Part shown: positions 9,964 through 25,491 of the stretch, piece after piece
Position numbering within the stretch: the first letter of the stretch is position 1
How the letters are laid out: the number at the start of each line of letters is the position of its first letter
Assembly (NCBI RefSeq): GCF_012516495.1
Contig: NZ_CP051214.1
Location: forward strand, 1 to 64,000
Direction of reading: 5' to 3'
Length of the DNA stretch: 64,000 nt
Origin: Mycoplasma sp. 1654_15
GTDB lineage: Bacteria > Bacillota_I > Bacilli_A > Mycoplasmatales > Metamycoplasmataceae
Notes under the pieces: model-generated
Told to the model about the DNA's origin: nothing
What the model saw: the letters and a program-made list of their open reading frames with translations, nothing else
Database searches by the model: none
Made by a program: the position numbers and the translations under genes

Positions 9964-10137
9964 TTAAGCTTTTCTGAATTGTCCGTTAAGTTGTTCCACC
10001 ATAACACTTGTTGTTTCTTTTAAAGATTTAGCAAATTCTATTGCTTCTTTTTGTGTTGCGAAAGTTTTGGTAACTTTTTCAGCTTGAGGATTTTTAACGG
10101 CTCATGCATTGTTGTGTCTTACTACGTATTTTGTCAT
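9964..10137 (-). CDS. Small DUF2188-like protein
   Basis: A 57-residue basic protein beginning MTKYVVRHNNAWAVKNPQAE. The pattern of VV.H...WAVK, then a short turn and a helix EAIEFAKSL, fits the DUF2188 family of small alpha/beta proteins of unknown function. TGA encodes the conserved tryptophan. A clear AAAGGA site lies before the ATG. It is the last gene of the minus-strand run, 47 bases after valS, and ends at a terminator hairpin. It is too short to be picked up by simple ORF length cut-offs. Confidence 0.8.
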
Positions 10138-10184
10138 GATGTCCTTTATTTTTATATATATTTTAAAGGAAAAATTAATTTTTT

Positions 10185-12659
10185 TTATTTTTTCTTTGAT
10201 AAATAATAATTTAATTTGTTTTTATAATCTTCTAATTTAGATTTTTCTAACTCTATTTTTTCTTTTGGTGCTTTTGCTAAGAAATTAGGATTAGACAAGA
10301 TTGCTTGAGATCTTTGAACCTCAGATTTTAAAAATTTAATTTCTTTGTTTATCCTTAATTGTTCTTCGTTTTGTTTAGATTCAGAAAGATTCAAGAAGAT
10401 TTCGAAATGCGCAGTTTTTAAACTAGAAAAATTATTTTCGAAAATTTCAGCAATTGCTAATTTGTTAATTAAGTTTATAGAATCTTGATCTAAAAAATTA
10501 TTTTTAATTCAATATTGTAATTTTTCTTTCTTAGAAATATTATGTTTTTCACGATATTTTCTAAGCTCTGAAATAACTTCAATTACTAAATCAATCTTTT
10601 CTGTTTCTTTATAAGTTCTAAAAATTATTTTTTTCTGCTCTAAAAGTTCTTCGTTAAAAATTTCTTTAAAAAGATAATCAGTTAAGAAAGGAATAAAAGG
10701 ATGTAAAACAATTAAAGTTTTTTTAAGAACATTTCTTAGATGATAACCGTTTGAATTTAATTTATTTAATTCTATGTATCAAGAAGAAAAATGTTCAAAC
10801 ACAAACTCATTAATAGATTTTGAAATTAAAGAAAAATTATATTTTGCCATATGTTTAGAAATAGTTTTATTTAAAATAGCTAACTTATTTAAAATTCAAT
10901 AATCACTTGCTGAATATGGAGTTTTTTTGTAATCCAAAGACTTAATATATTTTGAAATATTTCACAATTTGTTATTTAAACTTCAAGCAGAATTTAATTT
11001 TTCGATGTTAAATCTAATGTCTTGTCCGGGGGTAGAATTAAAAATTAAAGTAGTTCTTAAAACATCGGAACCATATTGTTCAATTATTTCCATAGGATCG
11101 ATTCCGTTACCTAATGATTTAGACATTTTTTTACCATTCATATCTCTGATGAGTCCATGAAGTAAAACAGCTTTAAAAGGTTTTTGTTTTGTAATTTCTA
11201 AGCCTAAAAAATACATTCTAGCTACTCAAAAGAAGATAATATCTCAACCTGTAACTAATAAATTTGTAGGATAAAATTTTTTATAAATATCTAATTTTTG
11301 TGGTCAACCTAAAAAAACAAAAGGAGCTAAACCTGAAGAAAATCAAGTATCTAAAACATCTTCATCTTGTTTTCAGTCTTTTCCCGGAGAGTCTTTTTGA
11401 ATTTTAAACTCTTCATTTTTGTATCAAACAGGAATTCTATGACCTCATCAAAGTTGACGTGAGATTGTTCAATCGTGAACATTCTCCATCCAAGAAATCA
11501 TAGTTTTTCTAAATTTAGAAGGATAAAAAAGAACTTTGTCTTTTGAATTTAAATGGTTAAGCAAATTTTGTGCTAATTTCTTCATAGAAATAAATCATTG
11601 AGGTTGAACAAGGATTTCAACAACCTCATCGCTTCTTTGAGAAAAACCAACGTTAGAAATAATATTTTCTGTTTTTAAAAGAAGACCTTTTTGTTTTAAA
11701 AAATCAGCAATTAAATCTCTAGCTTCAATTCTATCTTTTTGTTCAAAGCCTTTTACTTGATTAGTTAATTTTCCATTGATATCAACACATTCAAAAGCAG
11801 TTAAATTATGTTTTTGCATAATATCAAAATCAGCCATACTATGAGAAGAAACTTTCATAACTCCTGAACCAAAATTAATATCTACATATTCGTCAGTGAT
11901 TATAGGAATTAATTTGTTTGTGAAAGGATGAACAACTTGTTTATTTAAGTATTTTAAATATCTTTTATCCTTAGGATTTATAGCTAAAGCGACGTCACAA
12001 GAAATAGTTTCAATTCTTGTTGTTGCTACAGTTAAAAATTCGTTTGTACCTTCGATAAAGTATTTTAAATAATACATTTTTTGTTCTACAGGTTTGTTAA
12101 TTACTTCTATATTTGAAAGTGCAGTTTTTAATTTTGCATCTCAATTTATTGCTCTATTTGCTTTATAAATGAAGCCTTTTTTATATAAATCAATAAAAAC
12201 TTTTATAACTGCTTCGTGTGCTTGTTCATCTAAAGTAAATCTTTCTCTTGAGTAGTCGAAAGCAAGTCCTAGTTTGTACCATTGTTGTTTGATATTTTCA
12301 TAATATTCATCTTTTCATTCAAAAACTTTTTCGAGAAATTTTTCTCTCCCAAGTTCTTCTTTTTTGATGCCTTGTTTATATAGTTTTTCTTCAACTTTTG
12401 CTTGTGTAGCAATTCCTGCGTGATCTACTGCTGGTACAAAAAAAACATCATAACCTTTAAGTTTTTTAAATCTAATTATAGTATCTTGTAAATAACTATC
12501 TCAAGCATGACCAAGATGTAATTTTCCAGTAACATTTGGAGGAGGTAAAATGATTGAAAAAGGTTTTTTTGGGTTTTTGTTAGCTTCAAAATACTTTTTA
12601 TCAATTCATTTTTGATTAATGTCTTTTTCTACAATTAAGTGATTATATTTATTTTCCAT
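10185..12659 (-). CDS. valS: Valine-tRNA ligase
   Basis: Class I aminoacyl-tRNA synthetase charging tRNA-Val, 824 residues. The nucleotide-binding signature appears as HLGH at about 48-51 inside [15 protein letters not shown], and the second signature KMSKS at about 511-515 with SLGNGIDP following. A CP1 editing domain is present between them. The C-terminus ends in a coiled coil with the heptad pattern typical of ValS. Many TGA codons encode tryptophan. The ATG at 12659 lies inside the end of the upstream gene (11-base overlap) with AAGGAAG as its ribosome binding site. Confidence 0.96.
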
Positions 12660-14835
12660 TATCTTCCTTTAAATTTAAATCTAATTTAGGTCTTTCAATT
12701 TTAATATCATTTACTACAAAATCATTTTCTCCAACAGGATAAATTGCGTTTTCCAATGTAGTTTCAAGATGTAAAATCTCTTCTTCTTTTTCTGACTTAA
12801 CTTTGTCTGACCAATCTTCTCAAACATTTTTGATGTTGTTGAATCCATTAAATTCTACATTTTGATAATAAAACTCATTATATTTTTTTGTGGGTAGTTC
12901 TTTTAATAAATCCAAATCAAAGTTATGATGTTTAAAGAAATAATTAGCAAAAGTAGTTGAAAAAATAGGTTTGTAATTTGTGTTTAATAAAGATTCAATA
13001 ATTTTATTTTTTTCAATAAACAAGAAATTTAAAAATTGTGGTTTTAAAAATTTACTTGAAAAAATGATTAATGATTGATTTTGTTTTTTGGTTTTTAAAA
13101 AGTTATCTATAAAAAAGTTCGGTTCAAAATAAAGTTCATCAGAATTTAAGAAATAAAAATCAAAGTTAAATCATTCAGAAATTGCAAGTTCTAAATTAAC
13201 TTTTTGTTCCTGATTTAAGTCTTTGTATTTTTTAAATAAAACCCCATGATTGAGGTTATTTTTTTCGCAAAAACTTATAATTTCTTTTTCTAAAATAAAA
13301 TTAAAAAAACTTTTATAATCTAACTTTTCATTTTTTAAACTCGATTTAATATCTTTGTTTTGGATACTTTCAAAAGTAATTTTAAAAAAAGAATTTGTAG
13401 CTTCAAAATCAGCGAAATTAGAAGAATTCTGACTCAAAAAATCAAAAATTATTTTGTAAATTTGTTTTAATTTAGCTTTATTTTCTTCTTTAATTGTACG
13501 ATGTAATTTGTTATTTTTGATTATAGAATTCTGAATTCAATTTTGTGCGGATTTCTGTTCATATAAAGAATTTAAATATGTTCAATAAGTACGAGAATCT
13601 TCAAATTTTTTTCTAATTTCTTCTTTTTGTTCTAAAACTTCTTTTTTAGAATAGTAAATTTCTTTTCTTTTGTTTTTGTATTCAAAAATTTTGTTAAATA
13701 AGTTACTGAAAATATCTTTATATTTAAAGGAAGTAGCTTTAAAGTGAAGATTAAAAAATTTTTTAACCCAGTAAGATTTATCAGAATTTACATCATCTAC
13801 AATTTTTGCAAAATTCATATGCAATCAACCGAATCAATAATCATAAAAAAGAACCGAATCATAACTATTTTTTGAAGCAAAAATAAATTTCCTTTTTCAT
13901 AATCTTAAAAATTTTTTGTTTAATATAATAAAAATTTTTATAAGTTTATCTTTTTTTATTTTAAAGTCTTTAGTAGCTTCTTTAATATCGTTCTTTAAAA
14001 GTTTTTTTAATAAGTAAAAAATACTTTTATTACCATTAAACCCTTTATTTTTCTTTAATTTTTTTTTCAAAAAATAAGAAAAAAAAGAATTAGTTTTTAC
14101 AAAAATGGGTTGTTTTTGGGAATTAGACTGTTTTTCTTGATTTTTCCTTTTATAATGCTCTAAATAGTAAATATCGATAACAGAATTTAATGCAACCACA
14201 TTTTTATCTAATTTAGAAATAAAATTTAAATAAGGTTTTTCCAGTTTACTAAGATTATCTAATTTGTCTTGATAATATTTATAATAACTAGACTTAAATT
14301 GCCAAATAAGAATCCAAATCTTTTTTAAATTATACAAAAAATCAGATTCGGACATTTTTTGATCTTCAAATTCTTTTTCTAATTTTTCTAAAATTAAATT
14401 TAATAGTTTCGAATAATTTTGTTGTTCAAAAAATGCTAATTCAAAATTAAAGTGTTTTTCTTGTAAAAACTTTCTTTCAATTGAGATTTTTTCTTTGAGA
14501 TATTCTGAGTTTGTTCGAGTTAAAAAACGCTGTCTTAAAAAATTAAAAACTGAAAGATCTTTGTAATCATCATATTCAGATTTGGTTAAAAAATCAAAAT
14601 AAAATTTATTTTTATTTATTTGTTTATTTAAAACTTCTCCATCTGAAAAAATAATACCTTGATATTCATCATTTTTAATTAAAATTTGCTTGAATTTACT
14701 TCATAATCTTTGGTCTGATGAATAAATTAAAGTATCTTCTCCTTTTAAAAAATTAAAAGTGAAGTGATCAAAATTTTCATTATTTATTTGAAAGAAAAAT
14801 AAACCTAATTTTTTTAATTCATCATTTGATTTCAT
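12649..14835 (-). CDS. Hypothetical 728-residue protein upstream of valS
   Basis: A large soluble protein, rich in Phe, Lys, Asn and Leu, with no signal peptide or clear membrane segment. It is continuous only with TGA as tryptophan. Long predicted helical stretches with charged heptads occur in the middle (about residues 160-330). The last 40 residues are acidic. Its stop overlaps the valS start by 11 bases, so the two are translationally coupled; its own start is 14 bases after the ECF gene stop, with only a weak ribosome site. I recognise no domain. Coupling suggests co-regulation, not necessarily a shared function. Confidence 0.8.
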
Positions 14836-14849
14836 AAATTTCCAATTGT

Positions 14850-15785
14850 TTAATAAGAATAGAAGGTTTTATTATTAACCATAGGAATAATAACGCTAGA
14901 GGCTAAATAAATAACACTTAAATTAATTCAAATTTTAATTGGAGAAGTTAAAAAATGACCAATTAAAGCAATATCGAAACGATCTAAAACCCCTGCTTGA
15001 ACATCCCCAGTAGCTACTATTATATTTCCGATAGGCTCATGTAGAGCTGAAAAAGCGACAATAGGAGCAATTCTTAAGTATCTATCATTTTTTATGAAAA
15101 ATTTAAAGAATCTAGTTACAAACAAGAAGACAATCATACTAGAAGAACCAAATAGAATTAATAAAATACCATATAGTTTTTTCTTAATAAATTTGTTTTT
15201 TTCAACAATTTCATCTGGTACTAAAAATATAGCTGTACTTATAGAAATAATAACGATTGCAACAATTATGGAGTTAAAAATTCAAGAGAAATTTAATCAG
15301 TGTTTATCGTATTCATAACCTTCAATTTTCTTTATTTTTGCTTCAAAATGAAGGATTTTCTTTTCAATATCAGCTCTAACTTGTTCTCTGGTTTCAGAAA
15401 TTATTTTAGTTTTTAATAATTGAATTTTTCCTTCATATCTTTTAATAACATTAGCATTAGAAAAGTATTTTTTACCTTGTTTTACACAAATTCAGAAGAA
15501 AATTCCAGGTATAAAACCAGTTACTCCTAAGTAAATGGTATAAAAAACAGAATAAAGTGAAGGTACAAAAATAAAAGTAATTAAATCTGATAAAACACCA
15601 GTTAAAAAACCTACTATAGGTCCAAAAATAAATCCAGTTAATTTAACAGGTAAACCAACAACTGAGTACTTAAATGTAGGTAAAATTGAAGGCGGAAAAA
15701 CCCTAACACTAATAATTAGCATTATGACAGTAATAGAAACAAAAATTGCGATAAAAGCAATAGATTTATTACTTCACTTTTTCAT
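14850..15785 (-). CDS. ECF transporter S component (vitamin-type substrate-binding membrane protein)
   Basis: A 311-residue membrane protein. Energy-coupling-factor S components bind a micronutrient within the membrane and dock to a shared EcfA-EcfT module. The segment VVGLPVKLTGFIFGPIVGFL followed by SDLITF is typical of this fold, which resembles folate-type S components. Five or six hydrophobic segments are visible, with a charged insertion of about 50 residues near position 105-155 that is common in mycoplasma homologues. AAAGGGG precedes the ATG. No EcfA or EcfT gene is in the window, so it must use a module encoded elsewhere. The substrate is not determined. Confidence 0.78.
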
Positions 15786-15879
15786 CTTTCCCCTTTAAGT
15801 TTTATTTTAATTTTACTAAAAAAATTAGTTTTAAACAACAGGAAAACCAGTTTTTTAAAATATTTTAATAATAATACTT

Positions 15880-17478
15880 TTAATGAGCGACTCTTGTGAT
15901 GTTTTTAGCTCAATCAATTTTGTTATATAAAATTTCATAAACAACAAATTTTACTAAATCAGATAAGTAGAAAATTAAGAAAGAAATTGGGAAATTAGCT
16001 TCAGGACTAATGTTGATATTTGGAGTTATTAAAAATACAACCATAACTAATCAAATAGTTTGCATCACTCCAAAAGCAAATTCTCAAGAAGAAGAAATAT
16101 TTGATTTTCCACCTGCCGGAATAATTCTGATTGAGGTTAACATTCACATTCAAATAGGATTAAATACTATAATTACTCAACCACTATAAAATACTTGTTC
16201 CTTAAAGAAATTTGAAGCTAAATGTTGTTGTTGAACTAAAGCATTTTTAAGATCAGTACTGTCAGGAAAAGCATTTTTGAATTTTTGAGCCCAGTCAGTC
16301 ATTGCTTGACCTTTTGATATATCAGGATTTAAAGTTTCTTGAATACCTCGCTCTATACCTCTAGCAAATGAGTCAATGTGTAAAATGGAAATATTATAAA
16401 TAGCAAGTAAAGCAGATAAAAATACAGCAAATAAAAATAAATATCCTTTTAAAACCTTTGCATTTTTAGTTGCTTCTTCAATTTTATTTTGACCCAATAA
16501 TCTACTAACAAAGATGGAAATATTGGCTTGAATTGAAGAAAATGAAGAAGTTAAAGCTTGTACAATGGTGTTTGTTATTCCTAAAATAGTTACAACACCT
16601 ATACCTCAAGCTGCCTTTCATTCACCAGCTCCAATTGAGCCTTGTGGAAAGCCTTGTGGTCAAATAAAAATACGTACAGAAGTAGCAATTGTTCCCCCTG
16701 TTGTAAGAAGTGCTCCGGTAATTCTTTTTGAAAACTGAATTCAGATGATTTTTGAAATAACAAAAGCTTTTCAAGGAACAAAAACTAGTTCTCTGTTTTT
16801 GAAAAACATGAAGAAATATGAAGTAATAAAGACAACCAATCTTGCAATTACAGTAGCTATCGCAGAACCTACTGAACCCATTCTTGGAATTAAAATTAAG
16901 TTTAAAGAAATGTTGATAACTAAAGATAAAAAAGTAAAAAATAAAGCACTTTTTAGCTTCTTCATCTCTCTTAAAATAGAATTGGTAGAAAAGTTAAATG
17001 AAATTATTAATCAAGAAATAGCGATTACTCTTAAATAGAGCGAAGCTTGATTAACAGTATCTTGGTAATTAGGATTATTATCAAGTGATCGATTACCAGA
17101 AACAACTTTAATCATTGCCTCAGGATTGCTTCAAGCTGCAATACAAAAAATCAAAACAAAACCAATTGTTAAAATGTATCGTAAATTGTTTATTTCTCTA
17201 CATTTTTCTATGTTTTTGCTTCCAAAATATTGTCCAAATAATATAGCAGAAACAAAGTTAACACCTAAAATAAATGAAAAACTTATTCCTGTTCAAGCAT
17301 TTGCAAGTCCAAGAGCCGTAATTCCGTTTCTAACTCCAGTCACCATAAAATTATCAACAAAGTTATTTATTGAAATTAGAAATGAAGCTAAAACAATAGG
17401 AATTGTAACTTTAGATAATTGTATTAATTGATGTTTATCGGCAGGAAAATAAGCTCTTATGCTTTTTAAAATGTTCAT
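15880..17478 (-). CDS. MATE family multidrug or toxin efflux transporter
   Basis: A 532-residue polytopic membrane protein. MATE proteins export cationic compounds using sodium or proton gradients. The N-terminus LSKVTIPIVLASFLISINNF, followed by the family's N-half features NFVDNFMV and the GANFV-like GVNFVSAILFGQYFG, is diagnostic. About twelve hydrophobic segments form two halves. A hydrophilic stretch around residues 350-420 (ISKGQAMTDWAQKFKNAFPD) enlarges an external loop of the second half. The ATG is 2 bases after the greA stop, indicating coupling. Gene order with greA carries no clear functional link. Confidence 0.87.
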
Positions 17479-17480
17479 TA

Positions 17481-17975
17481 TTAATTAAAGTTGTTGTCAA
17501 TACCTAAAATTTGTACGGAATATTTTTCAGCAACATCAATCTCAACTTCTTCACCTGTTTTTCTTCCAATTAATGCAGAAGCTAAAGGTGAAAGATTTGA
17601 GATTTTATTTTGAAAAGGATCAGCATCTAATGAACCTACAATTTGAACATCATGACTGGTTTTTGTCTTCAAATTGAAGATAGAAACTCTAGAACCGATG
17701 GTGATTTCATCAGATTTTAAGCCTGTGTTTTCAATAATTTTAGCTTTTGAAATAATAGATTCAATTTCTAAAATTCTAGCTTCAACAATTCCTTGTCTTT
17801 CCCTTGCAGCATCGTATTCAGCGTTTTCTGAAAGATCACCTTGTTCTCTAGCTGATTTAATTTCTTCAATTACCTTGTTTCTTTCAACATTAATTAAATG
17901 ATTTAGTTCTTTTTTATAGGATTCTAAACTTTCTTTGGTTAAAAAAAGTTCTTCTTTTTTGTCTTTGAAATTCAT
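17481..17975 (-). CDS. greA: Transcription elongation factor GreA
   Basis: GreA enters the secondary channel of RNA polymerase and stimulates cleavage of backtracked RNA. The 164-residue protein has the N-terminal antiparallel coiled coil (about 5-80) with the acidic tip inside AREQGDLSENAEYDAARERQ. The C-terminal globular domain contains the typical GSRVSIFNL and SPLASALIGRKTGEEV segments. AAAGGA precedes the ATG. It is followed by the MATE gene after 2 bases. Confidence 0.96.
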   Translation of the reverse strand: MNFKDKKEELFLTKESLESYKKELNHLINVERNKVIEEIKSAREQGDLSENAEYDAARERQGIVEARILEIESIISKAKIIENTGLKSDEITIGSRVSIFNLKTKTSHDVQIVGSLDADPFQNKISNLSPLASALIGRKTGEEVEIDVAEKYSVQILGIDNNFN

Positions 17976-18028
17976 ATTTTTCCTTTAAGTTTAAATATTT
18001 GTGTATTTTTTAGCAACTAATAATTTTA

Positions 18029-18685
18029 CTATTTTTTAATTATTAAAGAATAAAAATTTAAATCAATTTCATATTTTATATAAGAAGATTTTAAAATTTT
18101 TACTAATTTAGTTTGTGATTTTTTAGAAATATTTCTAACAATTATCAATCCATCTTTTTTAAGATTCTTAAAACACAAATCAAATGTGTCTATAATGTCT
18201 TTATCTTCAAACCCGTCAATTAAGAAAAATTCTATATTTGTTTCAAGTTTTTCAACAAACATAGAATCAGTAGTCTTAAAATCTAAAAGTTTTTCTTGTT
18301 GCTTAAAAGATTCAAAATCAATATGTGGTTTAAAAATGAAATTATTAGTTTTGTTGATGATAGAAGAAAGAAAAAAACAAACTCCAGCAGTTTCTAGAAA
18401 AATGTTGTTTTTAAAATTGTTAAGATTAATAGTATTTATGATGAATTCAAGTTCTTCGATGACTCAATTGTTTTTTATATTTAGTAATTTATCAGCATAA
18501 TCCATTTCTATTTTTACTTCAGGAACAACTAAACTTTTACTTGTAATTTTCCTATTTTCTTCCATTACTTGTTTAACAATTTTGTTCTTTTTCTTTTGAG
18601 ATCAAATAATTGCAGCAGCTCCAATGGCTAAAGAAACAAAAATAGAAGCAATTAAAACTATTCTAAGTCAATTAGGAATTTGCAT
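18029..18685 (-). CDS. Membrane-anchored methyltransferase-like protein
   Basis: A 218-residue protein with one N-terminal transmembrane helix (about residues 5-28) and a cytoplasmic Lys-rich linker. The soluble part resembles the C-terminal half of a SAM-dependent methyltransferase fold: FFLIDGFEDKDIIDTFDLCFKNL followed by KKDGLIIVRNI is like the motif IV-V region. It resembles a conserved mycoplasma family annotated as BC85_0335-type putative methyltransferases, from memory and unverified. A clear glycine-rich SAM loop is not visible, so activity is uncertain. AAAGGGGAAA precedes the ATG. It heads the minus-strand run and faces the rRNA promoter region. Confidence 0.65.
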
Positions 18686-18729
18686 TTTCCCCTTTCATTT
18701 TTTTAAATTAAAGCAAATTTTAAGCCTTT

Positions 18730-18759
18730 TTTACAATTTTATGCGCTTTTGTATATAAT
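18730..18759 (+). promoter_or_regulatory. Candidate rRNA promoter P1
   Basis: TTTACA at 18730-18735 and TATAAT at 18754-18759 are separated by 18 bases. The TTTTGTATATAAT context recurs before the first ABC cassette at 26443-26455. Confidence 0.45.
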
Positions 18760-18929
18760 AAATAAAGAAAAATGGCTTTTCCAAAAAAAAATAAAAAAAA
18801 TATTTGGAAAATTTTTGTTTTTGTATACAATTACTTTTGCCTACTTTTTAAGAGCACAAAAAATATTATAAAAACTATAGGAAATTTCCTAAAGTTAAAA
18901 GTAAAAACAAAAAAAATAAAAAATTTATT

Positions 18930-18956
18930 TTGAAAAAAATTTTTTTAGTGTATACT
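18930..18956 (+). promoter_or_regulatory. Candidate rRNA promoter nearest 16S
   Basis: TTGAAA at 18930-18935 and TATACT at 18951-18956, preceded by TG, are separated by 15 bases, shorter than the ideal 17. The A-tract and T-tract between them are typical of strong AT-rich promoters. It lies about 105 bases before mature 16S. Confidence 0.5.
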
Positions 18957-19003
18957 TTTAGTTGCTCGTTAAAACCAGTAGCGAGAAATAACAAAACTTA
19001 GAT

Positions 19004-19024
19004 CTTTCAAAACTAGATACGAAT
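19004..19024 (+). other. Left arm of the 16S precursor processing stem
   Basis: CTTTCAAAACTAGATACGAAT can pair with 20627-20647 downstream of 16S (ATTCGTGTCTAGTTTTGAGAG), with only G-U or minor mismatches. Such stems bring the two ends of pre-16S together for RNase III cleavage. Confidence 0.7.
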
Positions 19025-19061
19025 TTAGAATTAAAACAAAACCAATTTATTAAACACGCAA

Positions 19062-20588
<1,527 letters not shown>

Positions 20589-20851
20589 TACGGAGTACAT
20601 TAGTCTTAATTGACTTTTTACAAACGATTCGTGTCTAGTTTTGAGAGCTTTAAGTTCTCAAATATAGTTCTTTGAAAACTGAATAGCAAATAACAATATG
20701 ATTAATTCATATTAATTATTTCAACGATCTTTTTTATAACCGAGTTTAATTTTTAATTAAATTTCTAAAAAATAGATTACCAATATTAAAATACCTTAAG
20801 ATATTTATCTTTAGCAATAATAGGCAATATTAAAGTTGTATTAACTTTTAA
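20589..20851 (+). other. 16S-23S spacer without tRNA genes
   Basis: A 263-base transcribed spacer. No tRNA is present, as is usual in mycoplasmas. It contains the right arm of the 16S stem (20627-20647), a boxA-like antitermination motif TAGTTCTTTGAAAACTG at 20666-20682, and left arms of two 23S processing stems (20674-20689 and 20785-20801). Confidence 0.85.
20674..20689 (+). other. Left arm of the outer 23S precursor stem
   Basis: GAAAACTGAATAGCAA is perfectly complementary to TTGCTATTCAGTTTTC at 23775-23790, giving a 16-bp helix that encloses 23S. The arm overlaps the boxA-like motif. A second, inner helix pairs 20785-20801 with 23747-23763 with one mismatch. Confidence 0.75.
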
Positions 20852-23736
<2,885 letters not shown>

Positions 23737-23803
23737 ATGTTAGTATTCTTAAGATATTTTAATACTAAATATTATTGCTATTCAGTTTTCAGAGAATTAT
23801 CTT

Positions 23804-23829
23804 AAGGACAAAAAATGTCCTTTTTTTTT
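23804..23829 (+). terminator. rRNA transcript terminator
   Basis: AAGGACA and TGTCCTT form a 7-bp stem with a 5-base loop, followed by a T run of nine. It lies just beyond the outer 23S stem. Confidence 0.85.
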
Positions 23830-23862
23830 ATTTTAAAAAACAAAATAAATTCATTTACTTTT

Positions 23863-23871
23863 TGTTATAAT
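23863..23871 (+). promoter_or_regulatory. Extended -10 promoter
   Basis: TGTTATAAT is an extended -10 element 45 bases before the YwaF-like gene. No convincing -35 is seen, as expected for this class. Confidence 0.5.
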
Positions 23872-23915
23872 TTTTGCCAGTAGAGTTTAAAATACTATAA
23901 AAATGAAGGAAAATT

Positions 23916-24890
23916 ATGATTACAGATGCTTTTAATTGAAGAGGAAATCAAGTAGATTTTGCAAGTAGTAAAGCAGTATTTTTTTCTATAGTAGCAATTG
24001 CTTTTATAGTATTATTTGTAATTTATCTTTTAAGATTTAAATTGAGAAATTTTTATCAAAATCATCCAATTATCATTAATTACTCATTTAAATTTATCGC
24101 AGTAATAATTTTTTTATATTCATTTGTAAGTAGAATTGCTGTTTTAGAAAGTTATGATTATATTTATAAGTGAGAATATTTGCCACTTCATTTGTGTCGT
24201 TTAATGACAATAGTTATCATAATAGTTTTATTTTTTAATAAAACACAATACATTAGATTTTTTACTATACCATCATTTGTTGGCGCTACTTTAGCTTTAG
24301 TTTTTACTGAAATTTCAAGAAATGAAAGTACTATTTTAGATGATAAACTTTATAATTATGATTCTAACGTTGTCTGAAATCGCCAAGGATTAGACTGAGG
24401 ATATGATTCATATTTATTTTGAGAATATTTAATTACACACTTAATAGTTTTAATTTTTCCATTTTTATTACAAATGGTACAACCTAACAAATTTAGAATC
24501 ACTAACAAAGTTGTATTACAATCCTGCTTTATAATATTTGTTTGTGCTACATTTTTATTTACATTAAACTGAATTTTTTATGCTGCTAGTCATCATAGTT
24601 TAAATGTAAAACTACAAATAGCTTACAATGCAAATTGATTTTATTTTGGACACAAAGGCTTATCTGTTTTAGGTATTATTTCACAACGACCTTATCAATT
24701 ATTTAGTTTATCTATAATTTTTTTCTTAGCATTTTGATTGATTTGAATAATCACAATTTTCCTAAAATGCTTTGAATTTGAAGACAAAAAAGTAAAATTT
24801 AATAATTTTAAAATCACTTTAAAAGATAATTGAGAAAGAATTGACGACTTTTTTAATTTTAAACAAGGTAGCCGATTAGAAAATGATTAA
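23916..24890 (+). CDS. YwaF/TMEM164-like integral membrane protein
   Basis: A 324-residue membrane protein with about seven hydrophobic helices. The segment LPLHLCRLMTIV near residue 89, followed by a helix and FFTIPSFVGATLALVF, matches the pattern of the TIGR02206/YwaF (TMEM164) family, in which an LPLHLC motif is conserved; eukaryotic members are acyltransferases, bacterial roles are unknown. Eleven or more tryptophans are coded by TGA. AAGGAAAA precedes the ATG. It stands alone between the rRNA terminator and the next cluster. Confidence 0.7.
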
Positions 24891-24984
24891 TTCTTACAAA
24901 ATTAACTTTGCACTGTTTAGTAGAATTAACAAAAAAGAACTAAATTAAAACTTCATCTTTCAATTTTTTAAAGACTAAATATGG

Positions 24985-24990
24985 TAAAAT
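24985..24990 (+). promoter_or_regulatory. -10 element of the small membrane-protein operon, leaderless type
   Basis: TGGTAAAAT is an extended -10 that ends ten bases before the ATG at 25000. No ribosome binding site is present. Confidence 0.45.
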
Positions 24991-24999
24991 TATAAAACT

Positions 25000-25491
25000 A
25001 TGAACCCTATAAAAGAACAATTATTAGAGTACATAGATCAAAAACAAGCAAGATTAACCAGAAATAAAATTCTTGCCTTTCAATTTTCAAGATTAATAAA
25101 ATACATTTCCTTGTTTGCTAGTTTAACTATAGTAGTGCTAGCTGCGGTTGTTATTTATCTAGAATTAATTAGATATAATAAAATTCCAGTAGCCACAAGA
25201 AAATCATTTTTCGATGAATTAGGTTTAACAATAGTTTTAGCAACTACCATTGTTTTAACTTTTGTTTTAAACATTTTTTTGGGTGTTTACAAAGAAATAA
25301 TGAAGTATCACGATTACAAAAAAGCTCAACGTGAACTCAATTATATTTACTTGAAAATCGAATCTGATCCTAATTACTCTTATGAAACTTTCGAGTCAGA
25401 TTTTAAAGAAATCAACGATTTTTATTTAGCGAAAAAAGATGTTTCCAAACTAAAATTATTAAAAAAAGCAATTTTAGGAGTTAAAAAATAA
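25000..25491 (+). CDS. Small two-helix membrane protein A (DUF4231-like topology)
   Basis: A 163-residue protein with a charged N-terminal helix, two transmembrane helices at about 33-53 and 78-98, and a cytoplasmic helical tail. The arrangement, with a tyrosine-rich motif KYHDYKKAQRELNYIY after the second helix, recalls DUF4231-type membrane proteins. That comparison is from topology and memory only. Its stop overlaps the next start (TAATG), so the three genes 25000-26379 are translationally coupled. Function unknown. Confidence 0.7.
   Translation: MNPIKEQLLEYIDQKQARLTRNKILAFQFSRLIKYISLFASLTIVVLAAVVIYLELIRYNKIPVATRKSFFDELGLTIVLATTIVLTFVLNIFLGVYKEIMKYHDYKKAQRELNYIYLKIESDPNYSYETFESDFKEINDFYLAKKDVSKLKLLKKAILGVKK

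Larger units (their letters stand above)
18686..19061. promoter_or_regulatory. rRNA operon promoter and leader region
   Basis: A 376-base gene-free region between the divergent methyltransferase-like gene and 16S rRNA. It holds at least two promoter-like sites facing the rRNA, a 12-bp palindrome AGGAAATTTCCT at 18879-18890, long A and T tracts, a boxA-like GATCTTTCAAAACTAG near 19001, and the left arm of the 16S processing stem. Divergent transcription of the minus-strand operon must also start here. Confidence 0.75.

Noticed and set aside
15786-15879. Possible terminator between the MATE and ECF genes
   Set aside because: Only weak, imperfect pairing is visible and the gene spacing suggests read-through within one minus-strand operon.
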